From Dryas octopetala (taxonomy: Eukaryota; Streptophyta; Magnoliopsida; Rosales; Rosaceae), in contig OY992832.1 of assembly GCA_963921425.1 (NCBI GenBank), positions 4,154,001 through 4,218,000 on the forward strand: 64,000 nt of DNA, in the 5' to 3' direction. Each line of letters starts with the position of its first letter. Within the stretch, counting starts at the first letter, position 1. Shown piece by piece: positions 44,521 to 57,000 of this stretch. The notes under the pieces are model-generated. The model was given only the letters and a program-made list of their open reading frames with translations. It did not search any database and was not told the DNA's origin. Position numbers and translations under genes: made by a program.

Positions 44521-45357
44521 GGGTAAATTACAATTTAATACCTCGAATTTCAAGTTAGTACCTCAAGTTCAGAAAGTTGCAATTTCATGCCTCAACTTTA
44601 TTTTGTTTCAAGTTAATACCTCTGTTAGTCTTGCCGTCAAAAAGGCCGTTATCTATGACGTGAGACACTACTAAAATACTTTATTTCAATTTAGTACCTC
44701 AACTTTATTTCAAAAACTTGCAAATAAATAAATGTTTTCCAATTTTTATCTCAACTTCACCCTAGTTTTTTACCCATCAAATCTCTACCAAAATTATTAA
44801 TCTTATACTCATTTTGAAGTTATGAATCTTCTCTTTACAACCATATAAAAATCATGTAAAATGAAGTTATGAAACCCAAGATAATTGGTCACAAAGTAGG
44901 CTACCAGAAAGTGCCAAATTTTTCAAACAAATTGACAATTTTGGATAGTCTAATTTGTGACTACTTCTTTCGCGTTTCATAGCTTCTTTTTGAATTATTT
45001 CTATATGGTTATAAAGAGAAGATTCATAGCTTCAAAATGAGTATAAAATTGTTGATTTTGGTGAAGATTTGATGAGTCAAAAGTTTGAGTGAAGTTGAGA
45101 TAAAAACTGGAAAACATTTATTTATTTGCAAGTTTTGGTATGAACTTGAAAAATATGATAAAGTTGAGGTACTAAATTGAAATAAAGTTTTTTAGTGGTG
45201 TGTCATGTCATCAGATAACGGCATTTTGACGGCAAGATTAACAGAGGTATTAACTTGAAACAAAATGAAAGTTGAGACATGAAATTGTAACTTTTTGAAA
45301 TTGAGATATTAACTTGAAATTCGAGATAAAGTTAATGTATTAAATGATAATTTACCC
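44521..45357. mobile_element. Mutator-like MITE with long inverted arms, 837 bp
   Basis: The ends are GGGTAAATTACAATTTAATA on the left and the mirrored GGGTAAATTATCATTTAATA on the right. Arms of about 200 bases share TACCTC...AACTT, GTTTCAAGTTAATACCTCTGTTA and GCCGTCAAAA segments in opposite orientation, and the centre (44740-45120) also folds on itself. The flanks are TTTATTTTA (44512-44520) and ATTATTTTA (45358-45366), a 9-bp target duplication with one mismatch, as expected for Mutator-like elements. No coding capacity. Confidence 0.82.
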
Positions 45358-45366
45358 ATTATTTTA

Positions 45367-48300
45367 AATGTGCAAGTTTATGATTCATGCTAACCATCAT
45401 TGACTTGTTTATTAAAGAGATTGTGCTGCCTTGGCTTTTCATGTCATGATCTCTGTGGTTATTGTGATTGCAGTAGAGCACTAGGGTCAAGGCTTAAAGC
45501 AAAATTTTGACTAAAGTTTCCTTGTTTATAATATGGTTGGCTGCAGTAATTAATTTTTTACCCAACTCACAATTAAAAATTATTTGTATGTAGATTATTT
45601 TTAATCTTTCTCACAATATTCATGTATGCCTCACTGTTATGTGCACATCTGATCCTAATAGTTAAAAGTCAAATCGACCTAAAGAGTGAATACATGCACA
45701 TACACATATTTTAATCTTGTATTCTCCTATGAGTATGAAATCCATGCCCACCAAATATTGATAAAAAAAAATATTTAAATGTCATTCGTCCAATTTTGAT
45801 CTAATGGTTGTAGGCATTGACTTTTTGTTCTCATCTATAAGAATTATCTCTTAATTGTTGATATAGATGGTTGAGATGCACAATGATTATGATTAACAAT
45901 CTCACAAAATAACATGGAACTTAAAAATAAAAAAAAACACTATCCTCTCTCTATATATATGTATGCATAAAAGTTTGTAGACCATTATGCAATTAAGCTG
46001 TGTATATATATAATAATAAAAGTCTTTCAAGTTGTGATATAACACATCCTAACTATTAGTTTATTTACATTTAAAATATTAGTAGGAAAATAGCTTATAG
46101 CATATAACAACTAACAAATGAATTGAAATGCTTAACTGATTGATATTTAAAAATTGTTCGGATAAGGACCTTATTTTTCTTCATATTTTCTTTTATCGTT
46201 TCTTATCCTTTGGAAAAAGAGAAGAAAAAGAAAATTCTTCTTATCGTGGGAAAATCAGCACATGGAATTTTTTTTTTTTTATAATAATAAACGTCAAAAT
46301 AAAAAGATCTAAAAGGAGCAATTCTATTCTCTATTACTTTTCGAGTATTATTGACTTCGAATTCGTTGATTTTCATCTCTTTTTGGACTTAAGTCGCATC
46401 GATCATTTTGTTTTGGACTGTTACATCGATGGTTTAAGAGTCTCCCTCTCATCCACCAAAATTAAAACACACAAATATGCCTTAAATATTTACATGTAAG
46501 ATCAGGACAGAAACATAATGAGGATAAGTGGGATACAATTACTTGACTTTCTGCTCTACTTGGTGAAATAACGACTCACAAAAGTCAATCATCTGCATGC
46601 ATCACCCATGACCCATCTTTAGATCTAGAAGATTACACTATTTAACAGCCAAGTAATAATTTAAGTTAGAGACCGCAAATTTACGAAGGCTGGAATACAT
46701 TCATGATCTCATTTATATGAGAGAAATGTGAGTAATAAATGTGCAACAAATTATATAATTTATTATTTGATGCAGCAATCATAGCAAAATATTCTCTTGT
46801 TATAAAAGTCATGGGTAAAACTTATTCTTACAAAACTAACTTGTATGAAACAGTGCTCAGTCGCTTATGTAAATACGTAGATGACATGGGGTTGTATAAA
46901 TTATAATACTCCTCTTCACGGATATTTTCCCTCTAAACAAGATTATGTAAATACACATCGCTTAGATGCTACATATCTCGAAAACATCTTGGCGATGTGT
47001 GATTATGCTAACATTTGACATTTTAAATTAATTGGAATGTGTGGTCTATGTTCATACTGATATGATATATAAATAATATTACCCATCAATCTTGATTCCA
47101 TTATGAGTCCACCAAAACCAATCAAAAACTATTAAAATGACCATAATCACTAATGAGAGGGATATTCCCAGCAACAAATTTGGGCAATATTCTCTGAGCT
47201 GAAAATAAGGCAATCCTGTTGGTTTTGGTCGTTGGATTGGTGTACCATTTTATAGTTGGGATCTCTCGTTATCTGTTAATCTGGATAAATCATTTGCGTT
47301 TATCAGCATTTGTCAGGTCACATGTACGCATATAAAATCGCGCGTGTTGCCACTCTCCTGCAGGGAGGTGTGAGGTGTCGTCCAAAATGTGAGTGTGGGC
47401 CCTCGTGGGTTGTAGAAAATGCGCGTGGGGTCCATTTAGTACTCCAAAAATATAATCAAGTCGGGTTTGTCTTGTCTTGGACTTGCCGTGGCAACGTGGG
47501 CGTTCTCGGGTCCGTCCAAAAACAGTCACGGTTCTACCCGCATGGGCCCCAACGCTTAGCCGACTTGGGCCCACCTTGGGCCACTGAGCGTTTCACTCTA
47601 CAAAGTCTGCAATCATTGTACCCTTGAATTTACTTTACGTCTTTAGACTCCTTATAGTCTTTACCTTCCCAGTCTCCGACCAAAATGAATTTCTCAAATT
47701 AAGAATTTCACCAAAATGCAGATACAATCATACAACAAAATAGCAAATTTCTGTCCAAAAACGCCTCCAATAGTATGTTGTCCAAATAGGCAAAACTGTT
47801 TTTGAAATAATAAGATAAAACACTTTTACTGCTTTTAAATAACGTGTTTTTACAGCTACTACTTCAAAAGAATATGTACGAAAGATTTTTGATGAATTTT
47901 TAGGTGCATCTCACAAAAGTGTTGCTATTGTTAAAAGTTCTATCGAGTAAAATCGTTTCATATAGGAATGCTTTCAAATAGATTTTAAAGTTGAATGATA
48001 TTTTCTTATTTCAATAGTTTTGATTGAATTATTCTCTATGAATAAAACAATTCTTTCATATAAAATTTAGGAAAACATATACAATTTGATAAGAATATGA
48101 GTATCATGTGATTTTTCTCATGCATACACATATAGTATAAGAATTTAAAGAACCATAAGAAAGAATACATGATTATGTACATTGTGTTCAAATTTAGAAC
48201 ACGAAGCAAACTGTAAATTAAAACGTCTTACCTTTAAACCTTCACTAATACAAGAAAATGTTAAAATTGACTTGATAAAGTGTGTCTTTAGATTTTCTTA

Positions 48301-50416
48301 ATTACAACAAACTGTTTTTTTTTTTTTTTTTTTAAGAAAGGGATTATTAAGTGGGAAATACTGTACTGTAGTCTGTACTGCATGTGGCCCCAACAAATTG
48401 AAAATCAAAGAAGATAATTGGGAGAATAGTTTATGGTCATTAATCCAAAGGCTACTGTCAAACTTTAGATGTGATATGTTTGATAATATGAGTAGTGGCA
48501 ATGGGTAGTTGATGATTTCCTCATGCTGTGACCCACTAATACTTATGGTGCTTTCCTCACCATGAATTATATTTCTAACCTTTATCAAATCCTCCAATTA
48601 TATTTATGGTCTATAAAAGCAAACATGTTATATATGAAAAGTGCTGATTACAAGCAATTAAGGCGCGTCATAAACACTCCCTAAAATTGTACTAACAATT
48701 CTTTTTTACTACAATTTGTACTAACAAATTAACAATTTGTGCGTTCTCTTGAGCTCATTAATTTGGTTCACTTGTGAGTTGTGACGCAAACAAAGAGGTG
48801 TGATGTTGCAACTTCTAAGCTAGTCTCATTCATGATTTATTTCTTTAAAGTTTAAGCCACCATCTTTTCCAAGTCAAAGGAACTCAAATTATTGATCATA
48901 TCATTACAAAAATAGATTTAATTCCACATATTGGGTTGTTTTTTAATTTTTTTCCTAAAATTGCAAGTTTAGATTAAATATTGGAACTCACTCAATAAAT
49001 TTTATGTAACTAACCTAAAAAAGACACCTAATTAAATTTTTTTTTTCAAATCCCAAAAAATTATTTTATTTTTCCAAGTTTCAATCTAAAAAAAAGTTAT
49101 TGCTTTCAAGAATTTTAATGGTTGGTATCCTGTCAATTTGGAATTATTTTTGACGCAATATAATAGAGAGCCTTTTTTCTTTCGGCACAAATACAATGGA
49201 CTGAATGGAGAGCCTAAGCCAAAAATACATGAGCTTTTTTATTTTATTTTATATTCTTTTATTTTATTTTATTCTTTTATTTAAATTGTTTGTAAAAAAA
49301 GAAAAAAGAACCGTGTCCAGCTGTCCATACAGAACGCAACACTTGCGTCCTTCACTTAAAAGCGCGCGTGGTTCTGTTATTTCCGTTATTCTATTTTTTT
49401 TTGCCACTCTTCTTCTGTTTTTTTCGCTAATCCTTTTTTATTCTCCATTTTTTTTGTTTCAAAATTTTATTTTAAAATTTCTTCCTGAGCCAAGTAGCCA
49501 ACGTTGTCATCAACACTGCCTTTACAAAGGGCCATCCTTTATTGGTTTTTCTGGGTGTGAAGATTTAGATTCACATAAAGTTGTTGTTGTTGGCTTGTTG
49601 CATACATGATACATGTGCCTTTTCTATTTCTTGTTGGCCTATGTTTATTATTATTATTATTATGTACTTATATTATAGCTATTCCACTCTTGCTCTTACT
49701 ACCTCCGAAATATAAGGGCCTCTCAAATTTTTCTGTTTCTTTCCAAAGTGTATTATTCCCAAACATCAATTACAGCGTGTTTTCTTACAATCCCATGGTT
49801 CTCTAAAAACTGCTCCTGAATTATATGGGTTGTTTGGTTTTACATGGAGGAGAACCAAGGGGCTCCTTTCTTCAAACCCAGGTATATATGAATATATGAT
49901 CATTTTTTTTTGTTTCTTTCTGCTTTCTGCTTTCTGCTTTGTGTTTTTGTTTTTGCTTGTATTAATGGTTTAATGATTGCAATATATTGGGGAAAATGAA
50001 ACACCCAGAACCCAAAATTTTGTTTGTTTTCATTTTGGGGGGGCCTTGTTTGGGAATATAGGATTGGTAACTTGAGCTGTAATGTTTGCTAAGAATGGGA
50101 AATGGTATGTGGTACATGAGAGAGAGGTTTAAACCCAGATTTTTGTTTTGGAACAGGTCACTAATTTGGGATGCAGGAGAGGTCTGAACCAGAAGTGGGA
50201 TATAGAAACTAAATTCCCAGGTCTTGCTTTTGTTGAATTTCAGGGTATTGTAGAAGATATCTCTTTTTCTTTGACTTGCTTTGAAGAAATGATGAGTATT
50301 TTGGATCAAAAATGCAAATTTTGATCTGGGTTTTTGCTGGAAAGAAGAAAAAAAATTCGTGAACCCTTGATTAGGATTAGCCCGAGGACGGGGAGAGATT
50401 TCTGTAACTGATTCCA
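45367..50416. other. Gene-free spacer and ankyrin-gene leader
   Basis: About 5 kb without a supportable gene. A locally GC-richer stretch at 47300-47630 gives overlapping open frames of about 100 codons on both strands, but with no recognised domain. A TAT trinucleotide repeat lies near 49643-49662. The final 200-600 bases are probably the promoter and 5' UTR of the ankyrin gene. Confidence 0.5.
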
Positions 50417-52903
50417 ATGGAGGCAGAGGCACCAGCTGAGCATCCACAAGCAGTCCAGAGGGTCCGGAAGAAGATGACGAAACAGTTAACCGGCAAGCGT
50501 GATGATACGCGTTTGCATTCGGCTGCAAGAGCCGGAAATGTGGAGGCGGTGATTGATATCCTTACCAATACAGGAGAGGCCGAATTGAAGGAATTATTGG
50601 CAAAGCAAAATTCTTCTGATGAAACAGCCCTCTATATTGCTGCAGAATATGGTTATGTTGATTTGGTCAGGGAGATTATCAAATACTATGATCTTGCTGA
50701 TGCGGGAATCAAAGCAAGAAATGGGTTTGATGCATTCCACATTGCTGCTAAACAAGGGGATTTGGGTATGTCATCCATTACTGACCTCTATGTTTTCTCT
50801 TTGTGTTACTTTGTTTTTGGAGGTTAATGAATGCTTTTTTTTTTTTTTTTCTTCTCTCTTGTAGAGGTATTGCAAGTCCTTATGGAGGCTCATCCAGAAT
50901 TGACTATGACTGTGGATCTATCAAACACCACAGCCTTGCACACGGCTGCAACGCAAGGACATACTGAGGTAGTGCAGTTTCTATTAGAAGCAGGCAGCAG
51001 CTTGGCAACCATTGCTAGAAGCAATGGAAAAACCCCACTGCACTCTGCAGCAAGAAATGGTCATTTGGAGGTTTTGAAAGCGCTTCTGCAAAAGGAGCCT
51101 GGTATTGCAACGCGTGTTGACAAGAAGGGGCAGACCGCACTTCACATGGCAGTAAAGGGGCAGTGTCTTGAGGTGGTGGATGAGTTAATTAGGGCGGATC
51201 CTTCGTTGATAAACATGGCTGATGGTAAAGACAACACGGCATTACATATAGCTACTCGAAAGGGTAGAGCTGAGGTAAATTGACCTTTCCCTTATCAATT
51301 TGTTATCAAAAACTGTTATGCAGACAATTCATTAAGATTTTCAAAATTGTTGATTGAGTTGAATGCATCATGGCAACTTATAATATTGGCTTCAACAATA
51401 TTCTTTCCCATTCTTATGCTTATAGTATAGTCTCCTTCAGTTATGTAGGCTGATCATGGCTAGATGCTCTCATCTGCCCCCTTATCTATGCATTGCTATA
51501 ATGAAACTTGAAAGATATGGCCAATTAGAAAGTCAAACGATAAGGGATTTGCTAGATTTCTATCAATTTCATTGATCACATGGTTGAGGTTGTTTCTCAT
51601 GATCTGTGAAACAATGATGGGGCTGAAGTTGCTCAAAGATTACTGCATAAAGTTAAGAATATGCTTAACCATTATCAATCTCATAAGTCCAGAATCCATA
51701 TATCCTAATACCAAATAGAGTGATAAATGAACCTATGTTAGAGCTGAATACAAATAATTCTGATCCACTTCTAGTAGAGGAGCCTATAGTATAGAACACC
51801 CTATGCCATTAAACATGTGAGGTGGTAGGCTGATGCACATGATGTAGAATCACACATAATGTGGCTGCCATGTAAGAATTACCTGTTTTCATGTTATAGT
51901 TCGACCATTTGTTGATTCTTTAGATGAATTTATTATATATTCTAGGACCCCTTTTACCAAATTAGAGAACAAAATTGTACTTTATTCTAGCATAACGCTG
52001 GTTTTACTTGTATGTTTGCAGATTGTTAAGTTGCTACTTAGACAAAATGAAATCGACGGAAAAGCAGTTAACAGGTCTGCGGAAACTGCCCTTGACACTG
52101 CCGAGAAAACTGGCCATGCTGATATCAAAGCCATTCTGCAGGAGCATGGTGTCCAGACTGCTAAAGAGATCAAGCCACAAGCTAAAAACCCAGCTCGAGA
52201 GCTGAAACAAACCGTGAGTGACATAAAGCACGAAGTCCACAACCAGCTAGAACACACTCGTCAAACTAGAAGACGTGTCCAAGGCATTGCCAAGCGTCTC
52301 CACAAAATGCATGCAGAAGGCCTTAACAATGCCATAAACTCCAACACTGTTGTTGCTGTCCTCATTGCCACAGTTACCTTTGCAGCCATTTTCACAGTCC
52401 CTGGCCAATACGTTGATGACCCAGAAGACATTCCTCCGGGGCAGTCACTTGGTGAAGCAAATATTGCTCCCAAACCTGCCTTTATCATCTTCTTCATCTT
52501 CGATTCCATTGCCCTTTTCATTTCTCTGGCTGTTGTGGTGGTGCAAACTTCAGTTGTAGTAATTGAGAGCAAGGCAAAGAAGCAGATGATGGCAGTCATT
52601 AACAAGTTGATGTGGTTGGCTTGCGTGCTTGTCTCTGTGGCTTTCTTGGCACTATCTTTTATTGTGGTGGGTGAACTTCAGAGGTGGCTGGCAGTTGGAG
52701 TCACAGTTATAGGAACAGTAATAATGGCTGCAACTTTGGGTACTATGTGTTTCTGGGTAGTTAGGCATCGGATTGAGGCCAAAAATTTGAGGAGCATTCG
52801 GAAATCATCGATGGACAGCAGGTCACGGTCTTGTTCCTTGTCTGCAGTCATGTCTGAATCTGAGCTCCTGAACAATGACTATAAGAAGATGTATGCAATT
52901 TGA
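50417..52903 (+). CDS. Ankyrin-repeat PGG-domain membrane protein (ITN1/At5g02620-like)
   Basis: Three exons: 50417-50765, 50865-51274 and 52022-52903; 1641 bases, 546 residues, all GT-AG. The N-terminus has MTKQLTGKRDDTRLHSAARAG. Ankyrin repeats run from about 30 to 300, with clear repeat cores such as TALHTAATQGHTEVV, TPLHSAARNGHLEVL, TALHMAVKGQCLEVV and TALHIATRKGRAE. A basic/coiled linker (about 305-350) leads into the PGG domain, with LNNAINSNTVVAVLIATVTF and VPGQY; four membrane segments lie near 361-379, 407-435, 450-469 and 476-499. Relatives include Arabidopsis ITN1, which promotes ABA-dependent ROS production under salt, and At5g02620, which it resembles most from memory. It probably sits in the plasma membrane with ankyrin repeats in the cytosol. 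A role in salt response here is inference. Confidence 0.95.
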
Positions 52904-53820
52904 AACTACCACTGCGCCTGCCAGATTGTTTTTTATTTTTTTTCAGCATTGGGCGTTAGCCGCGTTACAGGTCTCTATTCTATTTTATAAATTAACTTCA
53001 AAGTGTATATTATCCAAGGACCAAAGAGTTGATCATAGCTTTTTTTGTCCTTTAGAAATTTTTGGCTCTTATTATACCAGATGAGTAATATGAATAAAAG
53101 GTTTAAGCAAACATATCATCGTTGAGGGCTCAGAAAGAACTACAACCTTGGAGAATTGTTAGCTTTTGGACTGTTATGAAGTTGACAAGAGGGACTAATC
53201 ACAGTGAGACAATATATAGAACAGGCCAAAGCCCAGTACAACTCAGCCAAGAAGGCTACAGAACAAGAACAGATGCTCAAAAGTAAAACACAAATGCACA
53301 GAAACCTTGAGGAAGCAACAGAAAAAAGCAACTGCAGAAATAGACAATTCATTGCCATTCCACTTCCACTTAACCAATTAATATGCAATGCACACCATAG
53401 ATACATGTGAGGCAAAGTGCAGCTGATTAGGCCAGAGGCACCACTTCCATACTATGCATTGCTGAGATTCACTGCATATGATCCCCATCCAGAAAGCAGT
53501 GACCAAATTTCACGAATGAGAGAGATCTAATTATCAGTAAAAAAACATGACAGTTTGTAAACAATAAAACTATTTGTACTACATTTATCTATCAAATTAC
53601 TAATCAAAGATGAGACTCATATTCCCATATGAAATATGTATATATAAATAAGTCTCATTTTAACAACTCAGCCGACAGAAAAGGACAGTAGTGACTAGTG
53701 AGCAGCCAATGCATTGGGGACACAATTATTCAAATATCACTGTTGAGGCGGCTGCTGAAAATTGTCTCAGACATGGACGGTGGACCCCAAAAAGAACATT
53801 GGACAATATGGGCATTCTAA
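52904..53820. other. Spacer between ankyrin gene and UFL1
   Basis: Contains the 3' flank of the ankyrin gene. No gene seen; the open frames at 53140-53415 on both strands overlap one another and have no domain. Confidence 0.5.
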
Positions 53821-53898
53821 TGGGCTTTTTCTTTTTCTGTCTAAATTATAATGGGCTTTGATTGCTCACTTTGAAACCCAAACCTACAATAAAGCCCA
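53821..53898 (+). promoter_or_regulatory. Site II elements in the UFL1 promoter
   Basis: TGGGCT at 53821-53826 and 53852-53857 and AGCCCA at 53893-53898 lie 145-225 bases before the ATG at 54043. Same motif class as in the RPL35 and NUDX9 promoters, consistent with constitutive expression. No TATA box is evident. Confidence 0.55.
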
Positions 53899-54042
53899 AT
53901 AGAACCCGTTTTGGTGCGAAACGGGTATACGAGCATTCGGGTCGAAACGTCCAACTGAGAGGAGTAACAAACTAACAAAGCACAAGCAATAGTGCAAAAC
54001 CCCTCTTTCTCTCTTTCACAGTCTCATCACAGTGATCCAAAA

Positions 54043-57000
54043 ATGGACGATGAATTGCTGGAATTGCAGAGGCAATTCGAGTTCGCACAGCAGGCGAAAT
54101 CGAGCATCAGACTTTCGGACCGAAACGTCGTCGAATTGGTCCAAAAGCTTCAGGAGCTCCACATCATCGACTTCGAGCTTCTCCACACCGTCTCCGGAAA
54201 AGAATACATTACTCCCGTAAAGCATTCTCTCTGTTCCTCTTTTTTTTTTTTTAAAGAAATAAAATAGAAAGTATTTTATGTAGTAAATTTTGCTTTCTAT
54301 GATACGCTGGTTTATGGAATTATTATGAAATTAAGACTTAAATTATCTGAATACTTAAAATGGGCTCTTGCAAATTTGGCAATGAACTAATTACGTATGA
54401 TTATTATTATTATTATCATAAGCTTCATTTTATTTGATAAGAATCTTGTCATTTTAGTATTGTATGCATGTGACTTTGATTGCTGTTTGGAATGAACTGA
54501 GTTTGATGATGGTGTGGCGTAATAGGATCAACTGAGGCATGAAATATCGGCGGAGGTCAAGAAATTAGGCCGTGTTTCGGTGATTGACCTTGCGGACACT
54601 ACCGGGGTTGATTTGTACCATGTTGAGAAGCAAGCTCAACATATTGTTTCGGATGATCCGGGGCTTATGTTGATTCAAGGGGAAATAATATCGCAGTCTT
54701 ATTGGGACAATGTTGCCGAAGAAATCAATGAGAGGCTTCAAGAATGTAGCCAAATTGCTTTGGCAGAACTTGCCGCGCAGTTACATGTCAGTTCAGAATT
54801 GGTGGCATCTGTGTTGGAGCCGCGGCTTGGGACTATGGTAACTTGTTTTTCCTGGTTTTGAGTGATTTTGGAATATGGGGAAAGGAAAATTATGATGTGG
54901 GTTGTGTTTGGATTTAGGTGAAAGGCAGGCTTGAAGGTGGGCAGTTGTATACTCCTGCATATGTCGCACGTGTTACTGCCATGGTTCGTGGTGCTGCCAG
55001 GGGTATTTCAGTTCCCACAAACTTATCCGTGTTGTGGAGTTCTTTACAGCAGTTGCTGCAAGAAATGGATGGAGCCAGTGGTGTGGCTGTGGAAGGTTCA
55101 TTTTTCCAATCCTTGTTTAATGGGATTGTAAAGGAAGGCGAGATTCTAGGATCACTTCGTGCTGGAGTTCATTGGACACCTTATGTAAGTGTTATAATCT
55201 GGTTTCATTTGGTTTAGGGTGTTTTCAATTCATTGCATAGGATGAATGAGCTATGATTACCATAATTGGATTAACGTGTACTTCCAAACTGTTCCCGTGC
55301 AAACTTGCAGAAAAAGAAGTTTAGCTTTGTTATTACAGAATCGCTTCAATACATAGACTGTTTGTTTTTATAGTAGAAAAAGATTTTCTTACCTTTACAA
55401 TAACTGTTACTTTGGTGCAGATCTTCGCCATTGCTCAAAGGGAATCAATTGATTCTTTCTTTTCACAGGTATGGAGACCTTTTCTCTTGCCTATTTGTGA
55501 TAATGTGGTGTCCAGGCACCTGTCTAGATGCATTCTGAACTTCAAATTTAACATTTTTGTCTAATTGCATGCTCAGTTATATAATTTAGTTTCAATGTCT
55601 GAATTTGCCTTTGAGTTTCTTTTCTTTTTTGAGACCTCTATTCAGTCAGCAGCCGGAGTAAGGAATCTTAACAACTAGAACAGTATAACCTATGTGGCAT
55701 TGGACTGAATGTCAGCATTGCCCGTAGTGTTAAGCCAATATTTAACATATTTTTTAAATTTGTAGAATGTCATGATTATATGTTGCTTCTCAGTTCAAGG
55801 CTTGTGCCTTTTCATAGAATTTCTAATTTTGTGATTACCTAATCTTCTAGGAAACCAGAAATTTAAGATATTTTATGAAATGTTGATAACTCGTTTTTCT
55901 AACATGTTATTTGCTATGCTGCAGAATTCTTTCATTAACTATGACGTTCTGCACAAACTTAGAATTCCTCAGCCTATTCAGTTCTTGCAGGTATTTAATT
56001 TCTTTCATGTTGATGCTCTGATTCTGGAGCTCATGGAATGATGGAATTTATATGTGAAATGATTACTTTGTCTTCTCTTGTGTTCTATGTAATGAAAATG
56101 CGTGGTTATGCTATCCAATTTAGTCCAGATATCCTGAAGGTATACCTTTGGTTACTACATTTGTTCACCCCTCGATGATTGAGATGCTCGATGCTGCTAC
56201 TGAAGATGCTCTTGAACGTGGTAGCTGGTAAGGAAATGCCTCTACCATTCTTGTGAACACCTTTTCTCTTTGGCAGTTTCATCACCTTTTACATCTTATG
56301 TTAAATTCTATTTTAATATGAAACTTTATCACTTGATATTGTCCTGCTTATTCCCTTCCTTCCTCTTTGTGCCTCTAATAAGATTGTTTCCATTGGAGGT
56401 CGTTTAATATGTAGTTGATTCAATGTGATTCTTATTCTTGAAGCATTCCTTAAATACATTAAGCCGCTTCTTCTGGATTAGATGTACATGGAAATCTTAT
56501 ACTTGGATGTATTTCCATTATAGTGTTACGTTAAGGTACATTGCCATTGGTTTTTTACTGGTATAATTGGATGGAACAATGCAGGATTGATTCTCTTTCT
56601 ATACTGCCGATGTCCTTCGGATCTCAAGATGCATCTAAACTTTTGTCCCTTTGTCCTTCCATTCAGAAGGGTCTCAAGGTGCCTTTATGATATCATGCCT
56701 GCTCTTTTTCACTCACACACTTGATCTTTTGACTCATATCTGTTTCGTCTTTTGCAGTCTGATAAAGCAATAATCTTTGGGGAGTCCTATGTATTTAGTA
56801 GTGGCTTTATCAAGGTATGCCTTAAATATATCTTATAGCTAATTAGTGTTAAGGGTATTTTTTAGATCCAGGTCCCTGATAGATCTTTTTTACGAGCTAA
56901 GGTCTAATGAGTTTTAAAATTTTTAAATTTTGTCAAAGTAGAAAAGTCAAACATTGATATATATTACATACCCAAAAAAACAACAAAAATGACTAGCATA

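Noticed and set aside
47290..47627. Overlapping frames of about 100 codons on opposite strands
   Set aside because: GC-richer patch lacks stops by chance; neither product shows a domain, and neither has splice or promoter context.
49205..49806. Frames upstream of the ankyrin gene
   Set aside because: Phe/Leu-rich translations of T-rich promoter DNA, with no domain; not joined in phase to exon 1.
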